From: Takifugu bimaculatus
Taxonomy: Eukaryota > Chordata > Actinopteri > Tetraodontiformes > Tetraodontidae
DNA length: 64,000 bases
Reading direction: 5' to 3'
NCBI GenBank assembly: GCA_004026145.2
Contig: CP034991.1
Location: 2,140,134 to 2,204,133, forward strand
Part shown: one piece after another, positions 37,365 to 45,150 of the stretch
Layout: each line of letters begins with the position of its first letter
How positions within the stretch are numbered: the first letter of the stretch is position 1
Translations under genes and position numbers: made by a program
The notes under the pieces: model-generated
What the model was told of the DNA's origin: nothing
Database searches by the model: none
The model's input: only the letters and a program-made list of their open reading frames with translations

Positions 37365-38736
37365 ATCACAAGAGATGCAGATTTAGAGGTTCATTAATGA
37401 AGTAAATACCAATCTAACATTTTACCATAACATTTACCATGTTTCTATGTTGCCTAACATTTTTTAGAGGGACAAACTGTTTTGAGGTCATTTATTTAAA
37501 CCACACAGAAAAGTGGGATATTTATTATTCAAGCTGATTTCACTTGGCTGAAGATAATTTGTTAAATATTTTTAGTAGCCATACTTTTGAGATCCAGTTA
37601 TATAACGCCTTTGTTTATTTCTTACTGAAATTTTAAACAGCTTTTAACATTGTTAGATTTTTAAATATTCATGGCCAATGAGATCTGCTCTTCTAATGGC
37701 TTTGAGAACGCTTTTACAGAAGCACAATGGCAATACTGAGCAAAAGAATGACTATTGTGGTTTTCCAATAACCTAAAACTCCAATTGCAACACATCTTCA
37801 AATTTCTGCAAAACTTTTCTAGTGAAACCTCAGCCCAAGTATGTAAACACTTGTTTACAGATTCAAGCCTGTAAATCCGAATAAAATAAGATTTGAGCTC
37901 ATGTTTAGTGGTTTTACTGACGAGGCCAAGCAAGTGTTACAGTAAAAATGTTGGTCTTTTGTCAAGTTGCAGCCTAAAGTCAGCGCTCATTCAGGCGGAC
38001 GTGGGGTGGCGATGAAGCCCCCCCCCCCCCCCCAGCCAGGAGAAGATGACAAATGGTCCAAAACCATCAGTCTTAAACAATGCGCCACAGACCCAGACAG
38101 GCGTGTGACGGTGTGGAAATGGTACCGTGTGCCAGTAAAAGAAGTCTCATTTGAAATCTGGAGGGGAGCCAAAGTGGTAAATGGAGTGCCCCCCTCCCGA
38201 ACCCCTTTAATTGCCCAAACTATCTGACGGCACACACGCGCCTGTCTGGCTGTGGACAGGCTCCCAGCAACAGTCTGCAGACATCGGCGAGTTTGTGCAA
38301 CCAACCGTCTCAACTGGATCCATGCACACGGTGATATTTAAATTAAATCCGTTTTCCACCACACGACAGTCAAATTAAGCTTGATATCAAATAAGTTGAC
38401 GCCACATAAACAGGCATCTTAAATTCCTGTTTTATCCTGTGTGGGGCATTCTCGTGATGTCGGATGCTTCTAATTACACCGAGACTCCATTTCTATCTGA
38501 ATAAATTAGCTACTTTGAATTAATTAGCCTTGGTGTTTGATTATGTGCTGGTCTGCATGCACAAACAAGGAGTTTAAATCGAACCGTTCAAACAATGAAC
38601 AGGTGGATTTAACTTTAAATTTCACTTTACCCCCCAGACTTAATTCCTAGGCCCCCCTCCTGTCACCGCTGGTTTCCAACATGGACCGAGCAGCAGAAGT
38701 AACTCGCAGCTTACCTCGGACACACAGCAGGGACAT
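5163..38736 (-). CDS. unc13b: unc13b (Munc13-2), 5' half: exons 1-11, continuing beyond the window
   Basis: Munc13 proteins prime docked synaptic vesicles by opening syntaxin-1 and guiding SNARE assembly at the active zone. The exons here encode the N-terminal C2A domain (exons 1-5), which in the family homodimerises or binds RIM, and the linker towards the calmodulin-binding/C1 region. It reads as the B paralogue because of NPTPH in C2A, CSFDDHDSAVDDRDSDYRSE after it, and its position beside rusc2. Splice sites are GT-AG throughout for the ordinary exons. With the exon 4 donor at 25282 the ten ordinary exons total 1,116 nt (372 codons) with matching phases. The start is ATG at 38736 (MSLLCVR, the family's N-terminus). 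C1, C2B, MUN and C2C are off-window to the left. Exon 9 is a giant cassette (separate entry). Confidence 0.95.
5441..5713 (-). CDS. unc13b: unc13b exon 10
   Basis: 273 nt, entered in phase 2 after acag and left in phase 2 before gtatga. It begins PPDSSHFDSSGNLSLASSQLSS, the counterpart of the SSSRYGSSCNVSQGSSQLSE stretch of mammalian Munc13-2, then an acidic, Pro-rich, low-complexity linker. It joins exon 8 in frame directly, which shows that exon 9 is optional. Confidence 0.92.
6420..21197 (-). CDS. unc13b: unc13b giant alternative exon 9 (about 14.8 kb)
   Basis: The acceptor is tctcag at 21198-21203 and entry is in phase 2, as for exon 10. The longest open stretch runs from here to 14861. 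Coding character then continues through 14895-14569, 14729-10764, 10693-8459, 8421-8158, about 8161-6786 and 6919-6401 in changing frames. Each change can be explained by one or two single-base indels, mostly in short homopolymers. The N-terminal part is acidic, with Glu/Tyr-rich patches and a helical stretch near 20700. The middle is Q/P/S-rich with dozens of FSGLF-like motifs. 16.7-15.6 kb holds a Trp-rich region that may be folded. 14.7-12.6 kb has a degenerate repeat of about 120 residues. 10.2-6.4 kb has further FSMFG-type motifs. The proposed 3' end (AAAAG|GC) is uncertain. A long UNC13B isoform with a giant insert exists in mammalian annotation as far as I recall, but I cannot confirm homology exon by exon. 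Confidence 0.8.
12600..13870 (-). repeat. unc13b: Protein-level degenerate repeat, four units of about 120 residues, in exon 9
   Basis: The motif (I/T/A)(L/I)DM(S/T) recurs at about 13840, 13460, 13090 and 12735, spaced about 350-380 nt apart. Each copy is followed by a (N/S)(E/D)V(I/L)xL-like motif with basic residues. In at least three copies a further AG(V/L)xL(I/V)(V/I) motif follows. DNA identity between units is low, so the duplication is old. Confidence 0.7.
15540..16700 (-). other. unc13b: Trp/Tyr-rich, probably folded island within giant exon 9
   Basis: Unlike the surrounding Q/S/P-rich sequence, this stretch has dense aromatic and hydrophobic residues in two blocks. One is near 16655-16430 (YLEEIERLLYG, then a helical LIEALLWHQLNDYALAEAF). 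The other is near 15880-15590 (WYQQWLSLLEQGLWWPAE, GYYVYTDEEYIYSLLTD, then FWVPGDSL). Between them lie the motifs PLNLS, PMDLT and AMDLS. I recognise no named domain. That it folds is inferred from composition only. Confidence 0.55.
21459..21681 (-). CDS. unc13b: unc13b exon 8
   Basis: 223 nt, phase 1 in and phase 2 out, with acag and gtaaag splice sites. It encodes the family hallmark AVDDRDSDYRSETGN, followed by a Ser/Gln-rich and then Arg-rich tail ending REMREMRGPR. The sequence after C2A is closest to Munc13-2. From here the transcript can go to exon 9 or to exon 10. Confidence 0.95.
22391..22436 (-). CDS. unc13b: unc13b exon 7
   Basis: 46 nt between tgcag and gtgagt, phase 0 in and phase 1 out. 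It encodes EDVPRGRLASAPSQC, equivalent to the short RKPLPTAAAQC segment between C2A and the DDRDSDYRSE motif. The small size and divergence make it the least obvious exon, but the phases fit exactly on both sides. Confidence 0.85.
23618..23691 (-). CDS. unc13b: unc13b exon 6
   Basis: 74 nt between tccag and gtgaga, phase 1 in and phase 0 out. It encodes DIPDDEAQYWTSKLERIN, the conserved helix following C2A (DIPEEEARYW in mammals). Confidence 0.94.
24691..24747 (+). repeat. (TG)n microsatellite next to the exon 5 splice donor of unc13b
   Basis: About 28 TG units. On the transcribed minus strand this is a (CA)n tract beginning within the first ten bases of the intron. CA repeats close to 5' splice sites are known binding sites of hnRNP L. 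Confidence 0.95.
24755..24879 (-). CDS. unc13b: unc13b exon 5
   Basis: 125 nt from the canonical cag acceptor. It encodes GHWVSLDSEVLMKEGEICG and NPTPHQVLLDARFELPF, the end of C2A. Joined to exon 4 at its best donor (25299) the frame is wrong by one base. Joining from a donor at 25282, or using a second AG ten bases into the exon (24869), restores it. Only eight bases after the 5' splice site the intron turns into a long CA repeat. Confidence 0.9.
25282..25416 (-). CDS. unc13b: unc13b exon 4 (donor 25282 or 25299)
   Basis: Entered in phase 2 after ctgtag, it encodes EINHLESGLVVELWNKGLIW and DTLIGTALIPLNTIQQSDE, the core of C2A. Two donors exist. GAG|gtgagg (exon end 25299) is the stronger and matches the family boundary but gives a frame clash with exon 5. 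CAG|gtaaca (exon end 25282) adds VRHVHR-like residues and keeps the frame. Confidence 0.9.
25619..25641 (+). repeat. (CA)n microsatellite
   Basis: About 11 CA units in the unc13b intron, roughly 200 nt upstream of exon 4 in transcript sense. Confidence 0.9.
25891..25951 (+). repeat. (TG)n microsatellite
   Basis: About 30 TG units in the unc13b intron between exons 3 and 4. Confidence 0.95.
26328..26368 (+). repeat. (CA)n microsatellite
   Basis: About 20 CA units in the unc13b intron between exons 3 and 4. Confidence 0.95.
26370..29147. other. unc13b intron, no further gene seen
   Basis: A mixture of AT-rich and moderately GC-rich sequence without a supported exon. The open frames at 27107-27484, 27805-28077 and 28279-28602 have no family match and no consistent splice context. 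Confidence 0.5.
29148..29247 (-). CDS. unc13b: unc13b exon 3
   Basis: 100 nt between tgcag and gtgagt, phase 1 in and phase 2 out. It encodes DKFNAYVTLKVQNVKSTT and the following VRGDQPCWEQDF, an almost unchanged C2A segment of Munc13. Confidence 0.97.
29248..33430. other. unc13b intron 2
   Basis: No exon or RNA gene seen. Near 30992-31032 there is a short (GTGGCC)-type repeat. The ORFs over it on both strands are low-complexity Val/Ala or Ala/Thr translations and are not supported as genes. Confidence 0.5.
33431..33460 (-). CDS. unc13b: unc13b exon 2 (30-nt microexon)
   Basis: A 30-nt exon between ttcag and gtaaga, phase 1 on both sides, encoding VKKAKLHGPP. It matches VKKAKFDGAQ after MSLLCVG at the Munc13-1 N-terminus, which fixes both boundaries. 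Confidence 0.95.
33864..34080 (+). repeat. (GA/GACA)n imperfect purine-rich satellite
   Basis: About 215 bp of AGAGAC, AGACAG and AGAG units in unc13b intron 1. The 105-residue frame across it (Arg/Glu/Asp-rich) is a translation of the repeat, not a gene. Confidence 0.95.
34081..38714. other. unc13b intron 1
   Basis: Noncoding. It contains a (CA)n tract at 37317-37362, which also generates a Thr/His tail on a spurious open frame, and a C tract at 38018-38033. No conserved exon was recognised. Confidence 0.5.
37317..37362 (+). repeat. (CA)n microsatellite
   Basis: About 23 CA units in unc13b intron 1. Confidence 0.95.
38715..38736 (-). CDS. unc13b: unc13b exon 1, coding part
   Basis: ATG at 38736-38734 opens MSLLCVR and ends in phase 1 at a GAG|GTAAG donor. 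The N-terminus MSLLCV is that of the C2A-containing Munc13 forms, so this is the promoter of the C2A-bearing (ubMunc13-2-like) transcript, not of a form lacking C2A. The 5' UTR lies upstream in the moderately GC-rich stretch to about 39000. I see no TATA box. Confidence 0.92.
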
Positions 38737-39216
38737 CGCTGCAGGATTTGGAGCAACAGTTCCTCCAAAGTCGACGAGCCCTGACGGAGTTCACAGCCGA
38801 GTTGCCTGTTGCACAGCAATCTCAGAGGGGGCGACGTAGACGGCGTTTCCCACCGGCTTCATCACACCGTGTCATCTCAAAATTGGTGCGACCCAGGTGG
38901 AGCGCACCGGGGGGATGGGGGTGGGGGGGTCCTGTCACCGAAGAGCGAACACGCACCGGCTGAAATCCGGTACAACTGGGCGGCTCTTGTGGCGAGTTCA
39001 CGGACCGCACGGAGATGGGGATTTTGGACACCGACTCAGGGATAATTTTGTTCCACGATGCGCACATTTGTTTCTACTACTAAGGCGTTTAATCAAATCT
39101 AAAACTAGGGTTTCTACAGCCAGAGTCAAATTAAATAAGGATAAAATGACGTTTGATGCACCGAGTCGTAAATATTTTACGATCCTTTTGAAGTATGATG
39201 AGTCTTCAGCAACTTG

Positions 39217-39231
39217 AGCGCCCTCTGCTGG
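39217..39231 (-). promoter_or_regulatory. CTCF-like motif, minus orientation
   Basis: The minus strand reads CCAGCAGAGGGCGCT, a close match to the vertebrate CTCF core (CCASYAGRKGGCRS). It lies about 480 bp upstream of the unc13b ATG. This is a motif match only. Confidence 0.55.
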
Positions 39232-39865
39232 TGAATGGCAACAGTTCATTTAGTGAAGAGAGGCACTAAGTTTTGGGGTTGTGCTTGACATCAAGTCCTG
39301 GACTCGGCTGGCGTCACCTTCATGTCATTTGCAAACAGATAGAGATTCAGTTTTAGTCTTCACATGTGCATACACATGTTTTGAAGTGTAAGCAGCTCAC
39401 AGCACGTGGACACCAGATGTCCTACTCGTGCAGTCGATGTATCAAGAAACATTTCCACAGCAGTGTACAGATTAGGTCATTTATTTCTCTCAGAGGAAAC
39501 AATTTTAGCTCCATTTCAAGGAAACCCTCCATCTCGTACACCAAACTCTGGAAAAACAAAACACATTTGTTTAAAGTGAAGAGTGCTTGAACTAGTCTAG
39601 GAGAAAAAAAAACATAAAAAAATAAAACATACCTTGATGAAATAAAGACCCATTTCAGGATTTCAAGACCAGGACTTTGGCCATTTGTGGCTCTGCTTTG
39701 TGTTGACGCCAGATGTGAGATAATGGAGAGACTCCTGCTGCTCGGGATGGTGCCAAGGAAGGCCCTTCACAGACCGGAGGAAGGGGATTTTCTTGCTTGC
39801 CGGAACCTGGGGATGGGACCTAGGGATCTGCATCTGACTTGGGTTAAGCCAGGGAAGTGCAGGGC

Positions 39866-40605
39866 CATGGGATCTGGGGCCCAGGGAATCCTGGGGACGG
39901 CCCAGGGAATCCTGGGGACGTGCGGGGCCATGGGATCTGGGGCCCAGGGAATCCTGGGGACGGCCCAGGGAATCCTGGGGACGTGCGGGGCCCTGGGATC
40001 TGGAGCCCAGGGAATCCTGGGGACGTGCGGGGCCCTGGGATCTGGGGCCCAGGGAATCCTGGGGACGTGCGGGGCCCTGGGATCTGGGGCCCAGGGAATC
40101 CTGGGGACGTGCGGGGCCCTGGGATCTGGGGCCCAGGGAATCCTGGGGACGTGCGGGGCCCTGGGATCTGGGGCCCAGGGAATCCTGGGGACGTGCGGGG
40201 CCCTGGGATCTGGGGCCCAGGGAATCCTGGGGACGGCCCAGGGAATCCTGGGGACGTGCGGGGCCATGGGATCTGGAGCCCAGGGAATCCTGGGGACGTG
40301 CGGGGCCCTGGGATCTGGGGCCCAGGGAATCCTGGGGACGTGCGGGGCCCTGGGATCTGGGGCCCAGGGAATCCTGGGGACGTGCGGGGCCCTGGGATCT
40401 GGGGCCCAGGGAATCCTGGGGACGTGCGGGGCCCTGGGATCTGGGGCCCAGGGAATCCTGGGGACGTGCGGGGCCCTGGGATCTGGGGCCCAGGGAATCC
40501 TGGGGACGTGCGGGGCCCTGGGATCTGGGGCCCAGGGAATCCTGGGGACGTGCGGGGCCCTGGGATCTGGGGCCCAGGGAATCCTGGGGACGTGCGGGGC
40601 CCTGG
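39866..40605 (+). repeat. GC-rich minisatellite, 42-bp unit
   Basis: About 17 copies of a 42-bp unit (core GGGAATCCTGGGGACGTGC), nearly identical, with a few copies shortened. Because the unit is a multiple of three and lacks stops, several frames on both strands stay open. It lies between the divergent unc13b and rusc2 promoters. Confidence 0.97.
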
Positions 40606-41480
40606 GATCCAGAGACTTGGGGCCGGCCCAGGGAATCCTGGGGGCGTAGAAGGCCCTGGGGCCATCTCGGGGGGCCCTCGGGCCAGCCCAGGGAATCCTG
40701 GGGCCGTAGAAGGCCCTGGGGCCATCTCGGGGGGCCCTCGGGCCAGCCCAGGGAATCCTGGGGACGCGCGGGATCATGGGGTCCAGAGTCTGGCTGCCAT
40801 ATCAGGGAACCCTGAGGTTGTGCGGGGCCCTGGGGCCGGCTCAGGGAGTCCTGGGGATGTAGAGGGCCCTGGGGTCCAGAGACTTGGGGCCGGCCTAGGG
40901 AATCCTGGGGACGTGAGGGGCCCTGGGGTCGGCCCAGGGAATCTTGAGGACGTAGAAGGATCTGGGGTCCAGAGACTTGGGGCCAGCCCAGGGAATCCTG
41001 GGGACGTAGAAGGCCCTGGGGCCATCTCGGGGGGCCCTGGGGCCAGCCCAGGGAATCCTGGGGACGCGCGGGATCATGGGGTCCAGAGTCTGGCCGCCAT
41101 ATCAGGGAACCCTGAGGTCGTGCGGGGCCCTGGGGCTGGCTCAGGGAGTCCTGGGGACGTAGAAGGCCCTGGGGCCAGCTCAGGGAGCCCTGGGGCCGGC
41201 TCAGGGAATCCTGGGGACGTGCGGGGCCCTGGGGCCAGCTCAGGGAATCCTGGGGACGTGCGGGGCCCTGGGGCCGGCTCAGGGGGCCCTGGGGCCGGCT
41301 CAGGGAATCCTGGGGACGTGCGGGGCCCTGGGGCCGGCTCAGGGAATCCTGGGGACGTGCGGGGCCCTGGGGCCGGCTCAGGGAATCCTGGGGACGTGCG
41401 GGGCCCTGGGGCCGGCTCAGGGAGTCCTGGGGACGTGCGGGGCCCTGGGGCCGGCTCAGGGAGTCCTGGGGCCGTCCGAG
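40606..41480 (+). repeat. GC-rich minisatellite, diverged 39-bp and mixed units
   Basis: Continues the array with more variable units. The last part is mostly 39 bp (GGCTCAGGGAATCCTGGGGA core). Within the middle there is a higher-order duplication: blocks near 40676-40800 and 41028-41160 share the same order of variants, including the unit ending with a CCATATCAGGG segment. Confidence 0.93.
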
Positions 41481-41599
41481 GTCCTGAGTCCCTGGATAAA
41501 ACACAGTATTCCAGGGAGCCTTGCCCAGGTAACTGGCATCCTGGGGCTGAGGCTTATTTCCAGCCACCTCACGCCCAGAGTTGGTGTCCCACCTGCCAC

Positions 41600-42700
41600 G
41601 TTCGGTAGAAGCTATTGACGAGATGTTTACTCAATTAGTACTTGATTTACTGATTGCGTCAAAAACACGGTTGGAAAGACGTCTTACGTTTCATGCTTGC
41701 CCCAATTTCTTGGATTGACAACAGCCGAAGCAGCAACAAACTGCAAATACAAAAAAATAAGTTCGCACCCGTGTTAAACTCTAAAACATCAACTCAGAAA
41801 CCTACCACAAAACAGGCTGCATGGCTTCAGAGAGAGGATCAACTGCAAACAGAAAACACCCCAAATTCGACTTCAGTTGACCCAACACAAGCACAAATCA
41901 GGCTCCTACTCTGAGTGGTGAGCAGGTGCGCCATCATTGGACTTTATATTCTCATGAGAGCCAATCACAAGCGTCGATGTCTAAATGGTTCATTGGGCTC
42001 AGGTGTAGGCCAGAAGACTGGTCTGTTCAGACAATCATCAAGATCGGGAAAAGCCGTTAATCTTCCAGTTTATGCTGTATTGATATTAATCGTGTGGCAA
42101 AAAATTATTTGTAATGGCTGCTTTTGGAACAGACGTCGAATTCCGTACCCTACCCTAGTAAATACTGCTATCTAGTGGTGTAAATACGAATATCCCACCA
42201 TGATTTATCCAGTTTATTTATTTATAAACTATATCAATCAATAGTTACATTTTTCAGGACAAAGACTTGCAGTAATTTATTTATTTTTTATGTATTTGCT
42301 GCTAATTGAATGTAATTTACACCAACACAACTGCACAACTGTCATTTTATGCACCGTAGGTAATAAACGTTTGTACGTGTAGTAACACAATCCAACCAGC
42401 AGGTGGCGCCCACACCATACAAGCATTAGAGAATCTACTTTGTATTAAAATAAATACTGTTATGTACGTTTAATTTATAAAATTTACACAACGGCGTCTT
42501 CCTGCTTCAAGGTAAAAGAAAACTAAACTTGTTATGTGATGTTTAGACTTTATTTTTTGGTTTTAACACCTCCATTGTGCATCGTATTATTCTTCCAAGA
42601 AGGCCATCTTGACGTGGACGGAACTATTATTTACTGGCTTTATTAATTTAGATTGTATAATCTACCCACTATTGGCTTTAATTGACTCCCTTTTCTAAAG
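41600..42700. other. Intergenic sequence between unc13b and rusc2
   Basis: No gene recognised. Two abutting open frames (41654-41914 and 41915-42175, plus strand) show no family features. The CTCF-like motif at 42396 lies here. Confidence 0.5.
42396..42410 (+). promoter_or_regulatory. CTCF-like motif, plus orientation
   Basis: CCAGCAGGTGGCGCC, a strong match to the CTCF core. It points away from the minus-oriented motif at 39217, so the two motifs diverge around the minisatellite. Confidence 0.55.
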
Positions 42701-42769
42701 TCTTCCCTCATTTTTGTCCACAAAGGTGCCCTCAGCGCACGGTGCTGTTTGTGGACGGCAGTGTGTGTA

Positions 42770-43400
42770 GTTCTGGTCATTCCTCTGAAGTCTTTAGAGC
42801 TAAATTGGATTCTAGGCGAGGATAATGGTTCAACGAGTGGCGGCCGTCCCACCCAGGTTTAGATAATCCGGTGTGGGACCAGAGTGTGACCTCAGGCTGA
42901 CGCACGGCTCCACTCCGCCCATCCGGCGACGCACCGCCGCGCTTGGTCCCGCAGTCGCTCCCAACAACGATATTCCCGCACGTCAAGGAATACCACCAGC
43001 TCTGCCATCTGTAGCCACTTTGGCCTTTTTAAAAATCGGGACGAGGCGTGTTGTCGACAGGCGGGGACAAGGTGAGTGAGAGGAATCGGGATTTTCTTGG
43101 CGTCGTTTGGGCGAAGCGGGATGCGAAGCGACGGAGGCGGGCGGAGAGAAGGAGAAAAGATGCCTCCTCGCTCGGTCATGACGGGAAGCACGCAGCCTCA
43201 TCTTGTGCGGGATACTGTCTTCTCCTCGGCCCATTTCCGTCTTAAACGCCCAGATGCTTTTCGTCCAAAGTAAGGAATGAAGAAAAAGACAGGCAGACTG
43301 GCGGTGGTCGTGATTTTATTATAGCGGCGGTGGCACAAAAGCGGAGATGTTTTCATCATGGAGAGGGTAAAAAGACGTGCACGTTTGATGGATACAGGCG
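42770..43400 (+). promoter_or_regulatory. rusc2: CpG-rich region, probable rusc2 promoter and first non-coding exon
   Basis: GC- and CpG-rich sequence, clearest from 42860 to 43230. It contains a good splice donor, GGGACAAG|GTGAGTGAG, with the exon ending at 43071. A 5' UTR exon here spliced to the acceptor at 48720 would fit the usual RUSC2 layout. The transcription start is not determined and no TATA box is evident. No transcript evidence is available. Confidence 0.5.
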
Positions 43401-44245
43401 ACACTTTTCTTTTTACTGATCTTATTTAATGCTGGACTGCGTTGACTGTTCAATATGCAGCCTTAGCAGCTGTTGTTTTTAAAAATAATGGACAAAAAAC
43501 AGATACACCATCAGCGTCAATGGCCGCAGACTAGACGCTACTTCCGCTGACCGAAATCAAAAAATAAAAGCATAACTACTCTGCGACACGCTTGAACTAT
43601 TCAGTGTCTAGGAATTCTAGCATGTTAGTCAGCATTGAAACGAAAACGCTGGGAAAACAATGCAGATACTAACTTTCAAGGTAAAATGTTGTAATAGGTG
43701 ATAGTGGGGACTAGTTGTCTCTGCAGCAACCGCAGTGCGGATTGAGATTTAGAGCACGTCACCCGTCATTGGGACGTGAGCTCACACCCGACCTTTATTG
43801 TGTAGGGGTAGTTTGATTGTTTTCAGCTACAATTTGCAGCTTGGTCTGCTGCAAACAACACTGCCTTGTTCCCCTCAACATTTTTTATTGACAACTTCAA
43901 ATTGTAGGAGAGGAATAACAATAAAAGCACCATTGTGCTGTTTTTCCTCGTGCTTATTGCAATAATACAATTACTTTAATTTAAAAAAAACAAAACACCA
44001 AACACATACTGTTATGTATGACTGGCAGTAATTGAATAGGACAGAAAGAGTCATGCTGGAGAAGTTGCATTAGGTCAGATGGATGGTTTTTAAGCCCTTT
44101 GTCTCCCAGGAAGATTCTTGGCTGGAGCCTTTCTGCGTAATGTTTGCATGTTTTATTGTCTGTGTGTTTTCTCCAGGCGCTACAGTTTCCTCCCACAAAT
44201 CAAAAACATGCTCATTAGGCTGATGGGAGACTCCGGACTGTCCAT

Positions 44246-44247
<2 letters not shown>

Positions 44248-44278
<31 letters not shown>
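44248..44278 (+). repeat. (TG)n microsatellite
   Basis: About 15 TG units in the inferred rusc2 intron 1. Confidence 0.92.
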
Positions 44279-44282
<4 letters not shown>

Positions 44283-45096
44283 GTCTCAGCTGTGTAGAGT
44301 GTATCCCTGCCTGCAGCGCTCCATGTATAGGAGTTAATTCAATTCCAGGCTTTGCCTGTATAAATCGGAGCCTTTTCTCGCATCAGCTTAATGAAGGTTT
44401 GCTGGGTCCAGTTTTCAACCGGGCTCAGCAGCAGTCAGAAACACCACCGTCTCAGCCTGTCAGGCGACATGCTTGTTCTGTATTCCGCTGCCCTTCTCAC
44501 GCCTGGAATCTGTCCCGTGTTACATAACCGAGGCCTGTGGGCCTGCCGGATGTGGATATTTACTGTCTTTTCATGTGCTGTATAGTTCTGATTTGCAAAC
44601 AAAGTGTTTTAGAGCTCCCACAAAGTTTAAAGATAATAATTTTAGTGCCAATTTTCTATCATCCAGTTTCCATTTAATATAGAATATCTGTCTAGTTCTC
44701 TAAGCAAGCTAGCAAGACGCAACAGTTACAAATGTAGTTTATTAATTGGCTTTGATGCCTGTGTTTTTCCCTCTTGGATGCAGGATTAATTGATCAGCTA
44801 TAGAATCGATTGTCAGATGAATCAGTCGTGATCGTATCAGTGGCCAGGAGATCCTTTGTGTCATTTCGGTGAACATAATGAGTGTTTTCTCTCAGGGTTA
44901 ATGATGGATTCAGCCAAACTGAGACTTTAGTTTGCTTTGCTGTCATTGCCAGCGATGGTTCCCATCAAATACTTGGCTTTGATTGGCTTTGTTATCAGAG
45001 GGATGTCACAGTGTCGGGCCTTGGCTCTGACCCACTAGGTCTGGGCAGAAATAAATAGGGGCATTGTCTGTGTGGAGCTTTCTTTTTGCAGGTCTA

Positions 45097-45098
<2 letters not shown>

Positions 45099-45149
<51 letters not shown>
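45099..45149 (+). repeat. (CA)n microsatellite
   Basis: About 25 CA units in the inferred rusc2 intron 1. Confidence 0.95.

Positions 45150-45150
<1 letters not shown>

Larger units (their letters stand above)
39663..41567 (-). other. Long open frame across the minisatellite, coding status doubtful
   Basis: 634 codons from a GTG (no ATG start). A non-repetitive N-terminal stretch (SYLGKAPWNTVFYPGTQ) is followed by units of RPQDSLGPRSQGPA (14 residues) or RPQDSLSRPQGPA (13), and then a unique tail of about 65 residues. The frame has stop-free flanks on both sides, which is a mild hint of coding. However, overlapping frames of up to 583 codons are open on the other strand for the same reason. 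I know no family with this repeat. Most likely it is non-coding, or at best an orphan gene. Confidence 0.2.

Noticed and set aside
5163..38736. unc13b as a pseudogene
   Set aside because: Splice sites and phases are intact for the ordinary exons, conserved residues are kept, and there are no in-frame stops outside isolated one-base breaks.
39857..41608. Plus-strand open frames of 583 and 320 codons with a Gly/Pro-rich, collagen-like look
   Set aside because: They are translations of the minisatellite. The unit is a multiple of three without stops, so many frames stay open, and Gly is not in a strict every-third pattern.
41654..42175. Two abutting plus-strand frames of 86 codons each
   Set aside because: No family features, no splice context and ordinary composition; treated as chance.
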